Notes: generated from the letters alone by a model not told the origin. A stretch of DNA of 64,000 nt from Dyadobacter sandarakinus (GCF_016894445.1 NZ_CP056775.1:124001-188000); one strand, 5' to 3'; positions 44,930 through 53,845 are shown, numbered from the stretch's first letter. Made by a program: numbers and translations.

Positions 44930-44974
44930 GAGGAAAAGGAGGAAGGGAGAGTGACGAGAATAGTGTCGATAGTG

Positions 44975-45009
44975 GCCCGCTGCGGATTTTTCTGGCAGCG
45001 GGCTTTTTT
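44975..45009 (+). terminator. Rho-independent terminator of purL
   Basis: GCCCGCTGC (44975-44983) pairs perfectly with GCAGCGGGC (44995-45003) around an 11-base loop and is followed by six T residues. Confidence 0.9.
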
Positions 45010-45017
45010 GTTGCGGG

Positions 45018-45479
45018 TTATTTTCTCACATATACCTCCCGGATCTCTCGGTTGATGCCGAGGCTGTCGATCTTCTCCTCGCCCGTCTGGATGATGGTAT
45101 CTCCATGCATGCGAAGCTTGAATTGAAAGTCATGGTTTTCCCATTCCCGGTAGTTGCAGTACTGCAGCTTTTCGGTGTAATCTTCTCCTTTTAAGGTGTA
45201 AGTCCCCGCACCCGCAGAAAATACCGCTGAATCGCCTTTTCCCTGCCGGGTGTCGTGTTTCATGAAAGTGAAATGCGTGTCGGTGAACGTCTTGATCATT
45301 TCCTCGTCCTTCACCGGAAAAGTGTCAACGGTATCACCTTTTTCGATGATCTGGCTGGAATGCAGGAACCAGGTACCGGCGAGGGTTTGTGGTTGGGATG
45401 TGGTGCCGGTTTCAGGCTTGGAGTTGCAGCTGGCAGTTAAAGCCAGCAGAGCCGCAAAGGAGAGGTATCTGATGTGCAT
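45018..45479 (-). CDS. Small lipoprotein with a lipocalin-like fold (putative)
   Basis: A 153-residue lipoprotein: MHIRYLSFAALLALTASCNS gives a signal peptide with a lipobox (TASC). The mature part (LAGTWFLHSSQIIEKGD ... GAGTYTLKGEDYTEKLQYCN) has the alternating strands and initial GTW typical of lipocalin-like Bacteroidota lipoproteins. Ligand and role are unknown. It is convergent with purL, whose terminator lies immediately beside its 3' end. Confidence 0.7.
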   Translation of the reverse strand: MHIRYLSFAALLALTASCNSKPETGTTSQPQTLAGTWFLHSSQIIEKGDTVDTFPVKDEEMIKTFTDTHFTFMKHDTRQGKGDSAVFSAGAGTYTLKGEDYTEKLQYCNYREWENHDFQFKLRMHGDTIIQTGEEKIDSLGINREIREVYVRK

Positions 45480-45759
45480 GGTTAGTTAAAATGAATTTTC
45501 TCACATAAAAGGATCTGAGTCATTTTGTCTACCGGAATACCTTTTACTCCTTCGTTTACTCCCGCAGTTACTCCCTCAATGCACCAGATTATCACCTGAG
45601 TTTGGTATGATCTGTAAATGAAATGCAAAACATGAGTTGTCCGATATTTTCGGGCAACTCATGTTTAAGCAGCCATCTTTATTGAATTTTTCAGATAGTC
45701 GTTACAGTCCTGAAAAATACCCCCATCCCCATTTGCATCGAAAAACATTTCTCCCGAAT

Positions 45760-45890
45760 ATGCGCATTCCCAAAAAATGCGCGTAAAATGAAAAAGCTCA
45801 GAAGTATTGCCCTGTTATGGTGTGGATCAGGCGAAAGCCCCAAGGCGCTTACGCGAGCGCGGGACACCTAAGACAGGGCATTTATTTTTT
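45760..45890 (+). ncRNA. Candidate structured RNA with a terminator-like closing stem
   Basis: First hairpin: GCGCAT (45762-45767) with ATGCGC (45777-45782). Then TGCCCTGT (45808-45815) pairs with ACAGGGCA (45873-45880), and GGTGT (45819-45823) with ACACC (45864-45868). Inside are GGC-GAAA-GCC (45830-45839) and GCGCT/AGCGC (45845-45849 with 45856-45860), making a three-way junction. The closing stem is followed by TTTATTTTTTTAT. It ends about 25 bases before a small gene, so it could be a riboswitch or attenuator, or an independent small RNA. It matches no class I know. The rest of 45480-45759 shows nothing. Confidence 0.5.
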
Positions 45891-45914
45891 TATCCATCCC
45901 AAAAAACGCGTTTT

Positions 45915-46169
45915 ATGTACAATCAAACAACCGAAGCCGACTCTGCCGACGCCCGGTCCGACGATGCGGAAATTCTCGCTTATGGCCGGCAGGTCAAGGA
46001 GTTGCTGAGTGCCAGCCCGGCCGATACCTGGTGTGAGCATCTCTGGGCCATGTACGGCGGCTACGTGCTTGCCCAGAAAGAACTCGGCTACAATGCCCAG
46101 ACTGCCGATGTATTCTGGTCTTTTCGGGATTTGCTGTTTTTCTTTCAGGAGAAGAGGGGCAGGGATTAA
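45915..46169 (+). CDS. Small acidic protein of unknown function
   Basis: An 84-residue protein starting at the ATG at 45915 (MYNQTTEADSADARSDDAEI). Frames further upstream run through the structured RNA and were not accepted. It is rich in acidic and aromatic residues (TWCEHLWAMYGGYVLAQKEL, VFWSFRDLLFFFQEKRG), without signal peptide or known motif. It lies directly behind the candidate structured RNA, which may control it. Confidence 0.55.
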   Translation: MYNQTTEADSADARSDDAEILAYGRQVKELLSASPADTWCEHLWAMYGGYVLAQKELGYNAQTADVFWSFRDLLFFFQEKRGRD

Positions 46170-46220
46170 TGATTGAATGATTGAATGACTGAATGATTGA
46201 TTGAGTGAGTGAGTGAATTG
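46166..46220. repeat. GAATGATT/GAGT tandem repeat, left of the dinB-like gene
   Basis: Imperfect units of GAATGATT and GAATGACT, then GAGTGAGTGAGTGAAT, follow the stop of the small acidic protein gene. The first 15 bases (TTAATGATTGAATGA) are identical to 46906-46920 on the other side of the dinB-like gene. Confidence 0.7.
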
Positions 46221-46371
46221 CTTGACGTTCCTTTTGAAATTGCTTTCATGTGGATTTACTGACGATGTTTTTTCTCTCTTCTATTTGGCTTTGCAGGATT
46301 GTCGCTTCATATTACCAGAGGGTTGATGTTTGATACCCTGTACCATCTCAAACTAATTAGCACAATATCCA

Positions 46372-46905
46372 ATGTCCAACAACAATCCCCAGCTCATCAC
46401 GACCATCCAAACCAGCCTCTTTCAGCAATTTGAAGCGGGGCTTATTACGCTGGGCAATGCCATAGAACGGTGTCCGCAGCAATTGTGGAATACGAAAAAG
46501 CGCTTTTTCTACATTGCCTATCATGCGCTGATCCTTGCTGAATACTATCTGACCATCCCTGCACCGGAAACATTTCATGCCATTTTACCATTTTCCTTTA
46601 CTGAGCCTGACGAAATTCCGGACGGTGTTGTAGGGGATATGGTGCCCGATAAGCATTACACCCAGCCCGAAATGCTCGGGTATGTAGAGGAAGTCCGGGC
46701 GAAATGCCGGGAGACCATCTTCGGGCTATCTGAGGAAAACATCAGTGAGCGTTGGATTGAGCCGGGCGGCGAGATGGATTATGCCGCACTCGAAATCCTG
46801 ATCTACAACCTGCGGCACGTACAGCACCATGCGGCGCAGCTTAACCTGCTTTTGCGCCAGGAGGCAGGGATGGGGAGTGAGTGGGTGTTTAGGGGAGGGG
46901 AATAG
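46372..46905 (+). CDS. DinB-superfamily protein
   Basis: A 177-residue member of the DinB/YfiT-like four-helix metal-binding superfamily. Candidate metal-binding His residues are in IAYHALILAEYYL (about residue 49) and NLRHVQHHAAQLNLLL (about 145-152), in the usual helices 2 and 4. Many family members are mycothiol- or bacillithiol-dependent transferases or of unknown role; the substrate cannot be told. The gene is flanked on both sides by related tandem repeats. Confidence 0.78.
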   Translation: MSNNNPQLITTIQTSLFQQFEAGLITLGNAIERCPQQLWNTKKRFFYIAYHALILAEYYLTIPAPETFHAILPFSFTEPDEIPDGVVGDMVPDKHYTQPEMLGYVEEVRAKCRETIFGLSEENISERWIEPGGEMDYAALEILIYNLRHVQHHAAQLNLLLRQEAGMGSEWVFRGGE

Positions 46906-46944
46906 TTAATGATTGAATGAGTGAATGACTGAATGACTGAATTA

Positions 46945-47027
46945 GTGAGTGAGTGAGTGAGTGAGTGAGTGAGTGAGTGAGTGAGTGAGTGAGTGAGTGA
47001 GTGAGTGAGTGAGTGAGTGAGTGAGTG
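46945..47027. repeat. GTGA tetranucleotide microsatellite, about 20 units
   Basis: An uninterrupted run of GTGA/GAGT units of about 83 bases follows mixed GAATGACT units from 46906. It lies between the 3' ends of the dinB-like and the Fpg/Nei genes, ending 10 bases from the latter's stop. Copy number is expected to vary by replication slippage. Confidence 0.9.
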
Positions 47028-47037
47028 TTTTTTCAGG

Positions 47038-47772
47038 TTAGTATAGGTGCTGGCAGTGGATGCAGAAGTAGCTTCTTCGCTTTGTCTTGCCGAGGTATTC
47101 CTTGTGGAATGGAACCAGGCAGCGTGGACAGATTTTCTTTGTATGTGCCTCCCAATGCTGCTTTAAGGTCAATTCCTTTTTCCACTTCAGGAAATCGAAA
47201 GCGTACATGCGCTCACCCTCCACCAGTTCGTGCAGCTTTTCATCAGGTAGGTCGCCCAATCGCGAGAGTGGGTGTACGTGGGTGCGGAATAGTACCTCAT
47301 TTTTAAAAATATTACCACTGCCTGAAAAGATGTTCTGATCCAGCAATGCATCGCACACCAGCATTTTCGGATTTTGTTTTAGCTTTTCGAAGGCTTTTTG
47401 TCCATCCCATTGCTCCGACATGATGTCGGCAGACCAGTCGTAAATCGATTCCGCAGGTGCGTCGAGGATCTTGACGGAGCACGAATAGAAGTTGAGCTCG
47501 GCATCGTCAAAGATCAGGCTCAGGCGTGGCGGTGACTTTTTCTGCTCATTGATCAGGTGGCTGCCAAAAAGCATAAAATGGATCCGCAGCGTGAAATCAT
47601 CAAAGCACACCAGAAAATGCTTGCCCCATGACCTGAACTCCCGTACCGGGTGAGTGGTCAATTCGTTCGTATCAACTGTGGTATTACCCTCCACAAGCCG
47701 GATCAGCTGACCTTCCAGGTGCAGCTTCTCAACAGCTTCGCGAAGTATGACAATAGATGGACCTTCCGGCAT
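47038..47772 (-). CDS. Fpg/Nei-family DNA glycosylase
   Basis: A 244-residue base-excision repair enzyme that removes oxidised bases and nicks the abasic site. The N-terminus is MPEGPSIVILREAVE, with the catalytic Pro (exposed after Met removal) and Glu. GKHFLVCF has the conserved Lys. DALLDQNIFSGSGNIFKNEV is the helix-two-turn-helix. The zinc finger has CPRC ... FCIHCQ at the C-terminus. Closest in style to endonuclease VIII (Nei). The 3' end abuts the GTGA repeat. Confidence 0.9.
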   Translation of the reverse strand: MPEGPSIVILREAVEKLHLEGQLIRLVEGNTTVDTNELTTHPVREFRSWGKHFLVCFDDFTLRIHFMLFGSHLINEQKKSPPRLSLIFDDAELNFYSCSVKILDAPAESIYDWSADIMSEQWDGQKAFEKLKQNPKMLVCDALLDQNIFSGSGNIFKNEVLFRTHVHPLSRLGDLPDEKLHELVEGERMYAFDFLKWKKELTLKQHWEAHTKKICPRCLVPFHKEYLGKTKRRSYFCIHCQHLY

Positions 47773-47888
47773 AATGCTTCAAATTCCCTTTTCCGATCAA
47801 CAATAATGCCAGTTTTCTTGCCGAATCCATTGGACTGTGGTTAGAATGAGCCTGCGGTGCCCTTTGCAGGATATAACCTGACAGCCCC

Positions 47889-48725
47889 ATGCCGCACCGT
47901 TTCCGCAAGTTCATTCCATTATTATTGCTGCTCCTGACAGCCCTCGCACCGGCTCCGCGAAAAGTAACCTGGGTAGCGATCGGCGACTCCATAACCTATC
48001 TCAATGATCACCAGGACGAAACGGGCAACCGCGTGACCGAAGGTTATCTTACGCGCATCACCAGGCAGCACCCGAATGTGCAATACATCAATCAGGGGCA
48101 TAATGGGTGGACATCGGTGAACATTGCCACACGCATTGATTCCATCGGTCTGGTTCAGGCGGATGTATATACGGTTTTTTTGGGTACCAATGACTGGTGG
48201 CAGGGAAAAACGCTGGGCACAATCCGCGATTTTGAGGAAAATACGGGTACAGGCACTGTACATGGCTCTTTCAGGATTATTCTGGATAAACTTAAAACAC
48301 TCAATAAAAAAGCACAAGTAATCCTGATCACGCCCATGCAGCGGGGTGATTTTGTATATATAAATAACTTCAGAAATAATGCATTTGGCTCATACAAGCC
48401 TAAAAACGGCAGGACACTCGAAGAGTTCGTCAATGCTGTTGTGGAAATTGGCAGGCATGAAAAGCTCGGAATCGTGGATCTTTACCACGATAGCGGCATC
48501 ACGCAGGATAATATGGTCAACTTTAAGAGGCTGCGGCAGCCGGGGACTGGCAGCTACGAAAACTACCGCTATCCCGGCTACATTGACGTACCATTTGATC
48601 CGGAAAAAGATGAGTACCCGTATCCTGCCGATGCCGTGAATATGACCTACGACGGCCTGCATCCTTCCGACAAGGGTTATGAAGTGATCGCACGTATGCT
48701 GGCCGAAAAATGGAAAGGACTTTAG
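47889..48725 (+). CDS. Exported SGNH/GDSL-type hydrolase
   Basis: A 278-residue secreted esterase-type enzyme. After an N-terminal signal (RKFIPLLLLLLTALAPAPRK) come block I VAIGDSITYL (catalytic Ser) and block II (GHNGWTS). Block III FLGTNDWW (oxyanion Asn) and block V DGLHPSDKGYEVIARML (Asp and His) follow. Spacing is normal for the family. Substrates of relatives include acetylated polysaccharides; here the substrate is unknown. Its end overlaps the convergent DUF4468 gene by four bases. Confidence 0.86.
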   Translation: MPHRFRKFIPLLLLLLTALAPAPRKVTWVAIGDSITYLNDHQDETGNRVTEGYLTRITRQHPNVQYINQGHNGWTSVNIATRIDSIGLVQADVYTVFLGTNDWWQGKTLGTIRDFEENTGTGTVHGSFRIILDKLKTLNKKAQVILITPMQRGDFVYINNFRNNAFGSYKPKNGRTLEEFVNAVVEIGRHEKLGIVDLYHDSGITQDNMVNFKRLRQPGTGSYENYRYPGYIDVPFDPEKDEYPYPADAVNMTYDGLHPSDKGYEVIARMLAEKWKGL

Positions 48726-49279
48726 TGCGTTTCGCCCTCGCTGACATATAGCTTGAGATCGGCAAGCAGCTTGTACATCGCATTGTTAACAGATTCGTTA
48801 TCAGCTTTCAGCGCTTTTATTTCATCCTCGATATCCGACTTTTTTCTGCGGCCGGACTCAATCTTCAACGCCTGCTCACGGGCCGTAATCAGGTCATTGT
48901 CTTTCACGCCGAGCTTCTCGGGGCTGTGCGTGGTCGACACACCGTCGAGGTTGCTGATGCGGATGTTCAGCAGCTTATCGGCGCAATCGATGGTCATGTC
49001 ATAGCGCACGTACTCAAATTTGGAAGTAAGTACCTGTGCATAGCTGGTCAGCACGATCCGCCCGGCATCAGCGGCTTCCAGCGTAACCACATTTTCATAG
49101 TTACCGAATGCTCTTACAACCCATTCCTGTGCTTTTTTAAAGATGGAATCTTTGGGCAGGTCGGGCTTTGCAACGTCGGAGTAGTACACGTTTTTGTCTT
49201 TGTCAAGGGGCAGGACACCATCCTGGGCATAACCGGCGGACCCTGTAAAGAAGAATATGAATGCAAGAATGTATTTCAA
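48722..49279 (-). CDS. Exported DUF4468-type protein
   Basis: A 185-residue protein. The start chosen is a TTG at 49279, giving the signal peptide LKYILAFIFFFTGSAGYAQ. An ATG far upstream (49561) would run over the divergent small gene and bury the signal. The DUF4468 region (about residues 45-135) has SIFKKAQEWVVRAFGNYENV and MTIDCADKLLNIRISNLDGV. A C-terminal coiled coil follows (SDIEDEIKALKADNESVNNA). Function in the family is unknown. Confidence 0.7.
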   Translation of the reverse strand: MKYILAFIFFFTGSAGYAQDGVLPLDKDKNVYYSDVAKPDLPKDSIFKKAQEWVVRAFGNYENVVTLEAADAGRIVLTSYAQVLTSKFEYVRYDMTIDCADKLLNIRISNLDGVSTTHSPEKLGVKDNDLITAREQALKIESGRRKKSDIEDEIKALKADNESVNNAMYKLLADLKLYVSEGETH

Positions 49280-49393
49280 AATGCAGATTGGAATGTAGGG
49301 CGGTAAAAATAACGGATTTTGTTTGCGCGCCACTACATGTACATTGAGTAGGTACAATGTTTGCAGGCCTTTTTGATCAAAAACTGTACACTT

Positions 49394-49621
49394 ATGGGAA
49401 AAGGTAAAGATCTTTTTGGACATTATAATGACCTTGCAAAAGAAAAAGGACCGGGTACGGCTGAGTGTACCTATGCAAGCGTACTCTTCCAGGCATTGCT
49501 GATGCTCGGCGAAAGAAAAGTGTTTGAAATGCTTGAAGAGGCTGAACAGACCGGCAAGCACCTCGCGCTGGACTACTCCGAAAACCGCGATGGAGTACCC
49601 AGGGGAGTAGTGCTGGTATGA
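49394..49621 (+). CDS. Small uncharacterised protein
   Basis: A 75-residue protein beginning MGKGKDLFGHYNDLAKEKGP at the ATG at 49394. It is charged and helical (SVLFQALLMLGERKVFEMLE) with no known motif. The 11 codons before this Met look non-coding. It is divergent from the DUF4468 gene and ends 1 base from the convergent receiver-like gene. Confidence 0.5.
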   Translation: MGKGKDLFGHYNDLAKEKGPGTAECTYASVLFQALLMLGERKVFEMLEEAEQTGKHLALDYSENRDGVPRGVVLV

Positions 49622-49622
49622 A

Positions 49623-50009
49623 CTAGCCGTGGCGGGGCGTCACATACGTTGCTTCAAGCAATATTCTGAAACAATCAGCAATTTCGTTCAGCCCTGCGCG
49701 AAAGGAAACTACCTCGTCGGCACCTGCCCGTAGGTAGGCATTCCTGGTTTCCTGCTCCTCAAATGGCAGGTACACAAGAAATTTCGAAAGCGGACGCAAC
49801 GCCTTTACCTTGCTCAGCCAGGTAAAGCCATCCTGTTCGTCATCGTGGATGCCTATAAAAACAAGATCAAAATTTTCCTCTTCCAATGCATCGAAAGCTG
49901 CATCCTTGTTGGCAACCTGGTGTATTGCTGCGTCTGGAAAATGTGTTTCAATCAGGAATTTCAATCCAAACTGAATCAGGGCCTGATTATCAATAGTTAA
50001 AAACTTCAT
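49623..50009 (-). CDS. Stand-alone receiver-like protein lacking the phospho-acceptor
   Basis: A 128-residue protein with the length and fold pattern of a CheY-type receiver: MKFLTIDNQALIQFGLKFLI, then FDLVFIGIHDDEQDGFTW, and YLRAGADEVVSF near the end. In a normal receiver the strand reads D-I-x-M-P; here the Asp position is Gly (VFIGIHD) and the acidic pair at the N-terminus is reduced to DN. The Lys before the last helix is not evident either. It has no output domain. It is likely a pseudo-receiver that works by protein contact instead of phosphorylation. Confidence 0.7.
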   Translation of the reverse strand: MKFLTIDNQALIQFGLKFLIETHFPDAAIHQVANKDAAFDALEEENFDLVFIGIHDDEQDGFTWLSKVKALRPLSKFLVYLPFEEQETRNAYLRAGADEVVSFRAGLNEIADCFRILLEATYVTPRHG

Positions 50010-50419
50010 TGTGAAGGTGAGCAGAAAAAGATTAGCAAAATGAAGCGATCAGGCGGCATTTGTTGCGCACCTCACTTACAATGGAGGAAAAAAACAGAAT
50101 CTGGTGGCATGACTCTGGCAGCACAGACACAGGCGGGAGCGGGAACAGACAGGCAGCTTCATAGGTTATTGTCATAGAGGGGTTCAAATTTACTAAGTAT
50201 AGCACGTTGAGACAGAGTGGGGTAGCAATAGAACTTTTGCCAGTTTCCTAAAATTAAAAATTTTTAAAATCATCCTGAGTAGTTACGTAAAAAAAAATAG
50301 GCCAGAGAAACGGCAGTTGACGGTCCCGCACTGACCGGTGACGTTTATTGGTACGGAATTTTTGCGAAAATCGCTGTTCTCTTGCTAAAAGAGCACAAGT
50401 ACCCGCTAAAATCCATACT
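50010..50419. other. Intergenic stretch between divergent genes
   Basis: No gene or strong structure recognised. It includes an A/T-rich block around 50250-50300 that could hold the promoter of the mechanosensitive channel gene. Confidence 0.4.
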
Positions 50420-52813
50420 ATGCTATCCGACAGGGATCTTTTCAGTTACCGCTTATTTTTGCTTGTTAGAAAATTCAACCGCTCATTTACACAAATTTTC
50501 GGGCTGCTGTGCACATTGTGTATTTTCAATGTTGCGGCACTTGCCCAGGACTCTGCTGCCAGTTCGCCCAGGCAGCCCCTCGCCACAGTCATCCCCGATA
50601 CCCTGCTGTTCAAAATTGAGCAGGCACAAGCCGCAGTCACGCAGATCAATGCGGCCAACAAAAAAGGTTATAACAGCCAGGGAATTATCAACGACCTGAA
50701 AACCGCCCGCTCAAATGTGCGTCAGATCGAGGAAGCGATCAGCGTGGCAAAGCCTGTTCCCGATAGTAAAAACCTGGCCAATTACCGGCTCATGCTGACG
50801 GATGTTCAGCAAAAAACGGCCACCTGGCGCCGGCAGCTTTCCAGGTACAATGCGGAGCTGCAAAAAATGTCAACCGATGTGATCGAGTTTGGCAGGGATT
50901 CGCTGCTGGCCGTAAAAAGCGGCGACTCCACACAGCGCAAGCTGTATTACAGGCAAATCCGCGATCTGAGGTTCAAGTTGCAGGAAGCTGGCAAAGTAAC
51001 CACGGCCAATCTGGATACGGTGAGCAACCTGCTGGCCGATGTTTCGGAAGTGTATTTTGCCGCCAATGAACTGAGTAACAATATCAATGAATTTATCAAA
51101 GAGTCGGGGCGCAACCTGCTGGGTAAGGAAACCAGCTATCTTTGGAATGCACCTCAGCAGGACGAAACGGCCAAGGTGGACAAGCTGGTACGCGTATCCT
51201 ATTCCGGTCAGAATAAAGTATTGAGGTACTTCATCCAGTCAACCTGGGACAACAGGATCTTTCTCCTGCTCATCTGTATCGGGTTTTTTGCATGGATTTA
51301 CATCAATTACAGCTTTGCCGAAACTGCCCGGCTACGCAAGGATGTAGGTGAGCTCGACTTCAAGTTTATCAGCCATAAGCCCTTTCTGGCCACCCTTATT
51401 TTTCTGTTCAATATCACGCCGCTTTTTGAGCCGCGTGCTCCGTCCGTGTATATCGAGCTCAACCAGTTTCTGCTGCTGCTGACACTCACGGTATTCTTTC
51501 TCAAACAACTCCCGCGTACCCAGCTTGCATGGTGGTTTTCGGTCCTCTTGCTGTATGTACTTACTGCTGTCGCCAATGTTGCCGTCAACGAGTCCTTTTT
51601 TCTGCGCACCGCTTTGGTTGCCCTCAACGTAGGTTCTATTTTCTTTGGGTCAAAATTCTTCCGCCAGATACGGCACGTTACCCTGGAAGAGCGTTTTATC
51701 AGGCCGGTGGTGATCATTTACATTGCGCTGCATGTACTGTCCATTGTGCTGAACATCCTCGGTCGTCTTACGCTCGCCAAGGCATTCAGCATTACTGCCC
51801 TCAGTGGCCTGGTGCAGGTAGTGGGGCTGGCCGTATTTGTTCATACCATTACCGAAGCGCTTGAACTGCATATCCGCGTAAGCTCGGCTTCAAAGCGCCT
51901 TTTTTCCCGGATCAGCATTCAGAAAAGCCGCATGTACTCACAGCGTGCCTTGTCATTTGTGTCCGTAGTACTCTGGCTGCTCGTTTTTTGTATCAATCTG
52001 AACATTATCTCGTCTGTTTTTGACTTCCTGACCAGCATCCTGGAAAAACCCAGGACTTTCGGCAGTGTCACCTTTACACTTGAAAATGTGCTGTTTTTCA
52101 GCATCATCATCTGGATTTCAAATAGTTTGCAGAAAAACGTGGCCTTCCTGTTTTCAGGTTCGGATACCGGCTTTACGGGTGAAACCGTGCACCGCGGCTC
52201 CAAAATGGCGTTGCTGCGCCTGGTTATTCTGGTAGTAGGATTCCTCATTGCCGTCACCGTGTCAGGGGTGCCGCTCAGCAAAATCACCGTACTGATCGGT
52301 GCATTGGGTGTCGGTATCGGACTGGGTATGCAGAACATCGTCAACAACTTTGTATCCGGTATCATCCTGATTTTTGAAAAACCGTTTACCATTGGCGACT
52401 ACATTGAGCTGGCCGACAAAAAAGGAAAGGTACTCGATATCGGGATCAGGTCCAGCAGGATGCTTACGCCACAGGGATCGCGGGTAATCATCCCCAATGG
52501 TGACCTGCTGTCGGGCAGGCTCGTGAACTACACCACCAGTGATGCGCGCCTGAAAACCGAAATAACTTTCAAAATCAGTTCGGAAGCGGATATTACACAC
52601 GTAAAAAAGGTCATCGAGGATATCATAGACCAGGCCGAGGGCACTGTCACGAAAGCGCCGCGGCAGATACTCGTCAATGCCATCGCCGCCGATAACATCG
52701 AGTTGAAAATTCTGGTCTGGCTCGACAATGTGTATCAGGAGAGTGATTTCAAAAGCTTTGTACTGGAACAGGTTTATACCCGCTTCAAGGCAGAGGGGAT
52801 CAAGGTTATGTAG
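50420..52813 (+). CDS. Large MscS-family mechanosensitive channel
   Basis: A 797-residue inner-membrane protein. The start was set at 50420 (MLSDRDLFSYRLFLLVRKFN) because the 24 codons before it look non-coding. After an N-terminal hydrophobic signal and a periplasmic coiled-coil part (about residues 50-270) come about eight to ten membrane helices (about 280-620). The MscS pore helix and beta domain follow: VLIGALGVGIGLGMQNIVNN, FVSGIILIFEKPFTIGDYIE, then VIIPNGDLLSGRLVNYT. The architecture resembles the large MscK/YbdG-type channels that release osmolytes on hypo-osmotic shock. Confidence 0.88.
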   Translation: MLSDRDLFSYRLFLLVRKFNRSFTQIFGLLCTLCIFNVAALAQDSAASSPRQPLATVIPDTLLFKIEQAQAAVTQINAANKKGYNSQGIINDLKTARSNVRQIEEAISVAKPVPDSKNLANYRLMLTDVQQKTATWRRQLSRYNAELQKMSTDVIEFGRDSLLAVKSGDSTQRKLYYRQIRDLRFKLQEAGKVTTANLDTVSNLLADVSEVYFAANELSNNINEFIKESGRNLLGKETSYLWNAPQQDETAKVDKLVRVSYSGQNKVLRYFIQSTWDNRIFLLLICIGFFAWIYINYSFAETARLRKDVGELDFKFISHKPFLATLIFLFNITPLFEPRAPSVYIELNQFLLLLTLTVFFLKQLPRTQLAWWFSVLLLYVLTAVANVAVNESFFLRTALVALNVGSIFFGSKFFRQIRHVTLEERFIRPVVIIYIALHVLSIVLNILGRLTLAKAFSITALSGLVQVVGLAVFVHTITEALELHIRVSSASKRLFSRISIQKSRMYSQRALSFVSVVLWLLVFCINLNIISSVFDFLTSILEKPRTFGSVTFTLENVLFFSIIIWISNSLQKNVAFLFSGSDTGFTGETVHRGSKMALLRLVILVVGFLIAVTVSGVPLSKITVLIGALGVGIGLGMQNIVNNFVSGIILIFEKPFTIGDYIELADKKGKVLDIGIRSSRMLTPQGSRVIIPNGDLLSGRLVNYTTSDARLKTEITFKISSEADITHVKKVIEDIIDQAEGTVTKAPRQILVNAIAADNIELKILVWLDNVYQESDFKSFVLEQVYTRFKAEGIKVM

Positions 52814-52873
52814 CAGCTGGCTCCCGCCGGACGGTTGTGCCGCTGTGAATGGTTTTACTTAAATGCTTTAATA

Positions 52874-53548
52874 ATGATGCTGCATTGGAGTGAAATAGCA
52901 ATTCGCCTCGGTCTGGCGGCTGTTTTGGGCGCCGTCATCGGGTTGGAGCGGGAGCGTAAGGATTGGACCGCCGGCATGCGCACCCACATGATGGTTTGTG
53001 TCGGGTCGGCCTTGTCCATGATTGTTTCGGCCCATGGTTTTGGCGATGTACTGTCCCATCCGGGCGTCGAGCTCGATCCTTCCCGCGTAGCGTCACAGGT
53101 TGTGAGCGGCATCGGATTTATAGGTGCAGGTACTATTTTGTACCTCAAACAGGGTATCATCAAAGGACTTACGACTGCCTCGGGCTTGTGGACGGTGGCC
53201 GCCATCGGGCTGGCTACGGGTGGCGGTATGTACTTCGCTGCCGGTTTGACGACGGGCATTGCCATCATTATCCTCCTCATCATGCAGCCGCTGGAAAAAA
53301 GGTTATCCCAGCGCTTCCGGCATAAAACCGTTCGCATTACCACCACGCTCGAATCCAGTCCGTCGCACATTCTCAAACAGGTGCTGAACAATGAAAACGT
53401 TTCCGTAGCCAGCTTCACTTTCGACCGGAATGATGAAGAGTTTGTGATACAGATCCGGTTTGAGGATGTGAACGTTCCACAGATGACGACGATTGTAGAT
53501 TCCCTCCAGTCTGAACCCCAGATTAAGGAGATCTTCTGGACGAAATAG
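52874..53548 (+). CDS. MgtC/SapB-family membrane protein
   Basis: A 224-residue protein starting at 52874 (MMLHWSEIAIRLGLAAVLGA). Four to five spans contain the family blocks VIGLERERKDWTAGMRTHMM, GIGFIGAGTILYLKQGIIKG and LTTASGLWTVAAIGLATGGG. A cytoplasmic ACT-like C-terminus (about 150-224) follows. MgtC relatives act in magnesium limitation or stress survival. It lies 60 bases downstream of the channel gene and could be co-transcribed. Confidence 0.88.
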   Translation: MMLHWSEIAIRLGLAAVLGAVIGLERERKDWTAGMRTHMMVCVGSALSMIVSAHGFGDVLSHPGVELDPSRVASQVVSGIGFIGAGTILYLKQGIIKGLTTASGLWTVAAIGLATGGGMYFAAGLTTGIAIIILLIMQPLEKRLSQRFRHKTVRITTTLESSPSHILKQVLNNENVSVASFTFDRNDEEFVIQIRFEDVNVPQMTTIVDSLQSEPQIKEIFWTK

Positions 53549-53647
53549 TTTTGTTCCTGTCACGAAATACACCGCCACTGCGCTACAAAGGGTGTATATG
53601 TTTTTTTATTGATTAATTGTAAGAAAATAATGTTTGAATATTTTGTT

Positions 53648-53663
53648 GTTTAAACGTTTAAAC
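53648..53663. promoter_or_regulatory. LacI-type operator palindrome 1
   Basis: GTTTAAACGTTTAAAC is a perfect 16-base palindrome with the central CG typical of LacI/CcpA-type sites. It lies 424 bases before susC, in the long non-coding region 53549-54086. Confidence 0.65.
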
Positions 53664-53845
53664 TTACATTTGAATCATCAGCTGTTCTTTAAAAAAGATT
53701 AATTATAAAATTATAAAGGCTCTGGTTTCGCGATATCCGTACTTCCTCTTCGCTCTGGCAAAAAGTCATAAGTAAGTGTTCTTCATTCCGGCATGCATTT
53801 CCTGTTCAAGAAGATATTTATTCCTAAACTCTTAATCCTTTTTGC

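Noticed and set aside
45807..45914. Upstream extension of the small acidic protein
   Set aside because: The extra 36 codons would be read from the structured RNA and its T-rich tail and are basic and unlike the rest.
46166..47027. CRISPR array
   Set aside because: The tandem units are 4-8 bases with no spacers. No repeat-spacer pattern occurs anywhere in the window, and there are no cas genes.
49280..49561. N-terminal extension of the DUF4468 protein
   Set aside because: It would overlap the divergent small gene at 49394-49621 and place the signal peptide in mid-protein. A TTG start at 49279 fits better.
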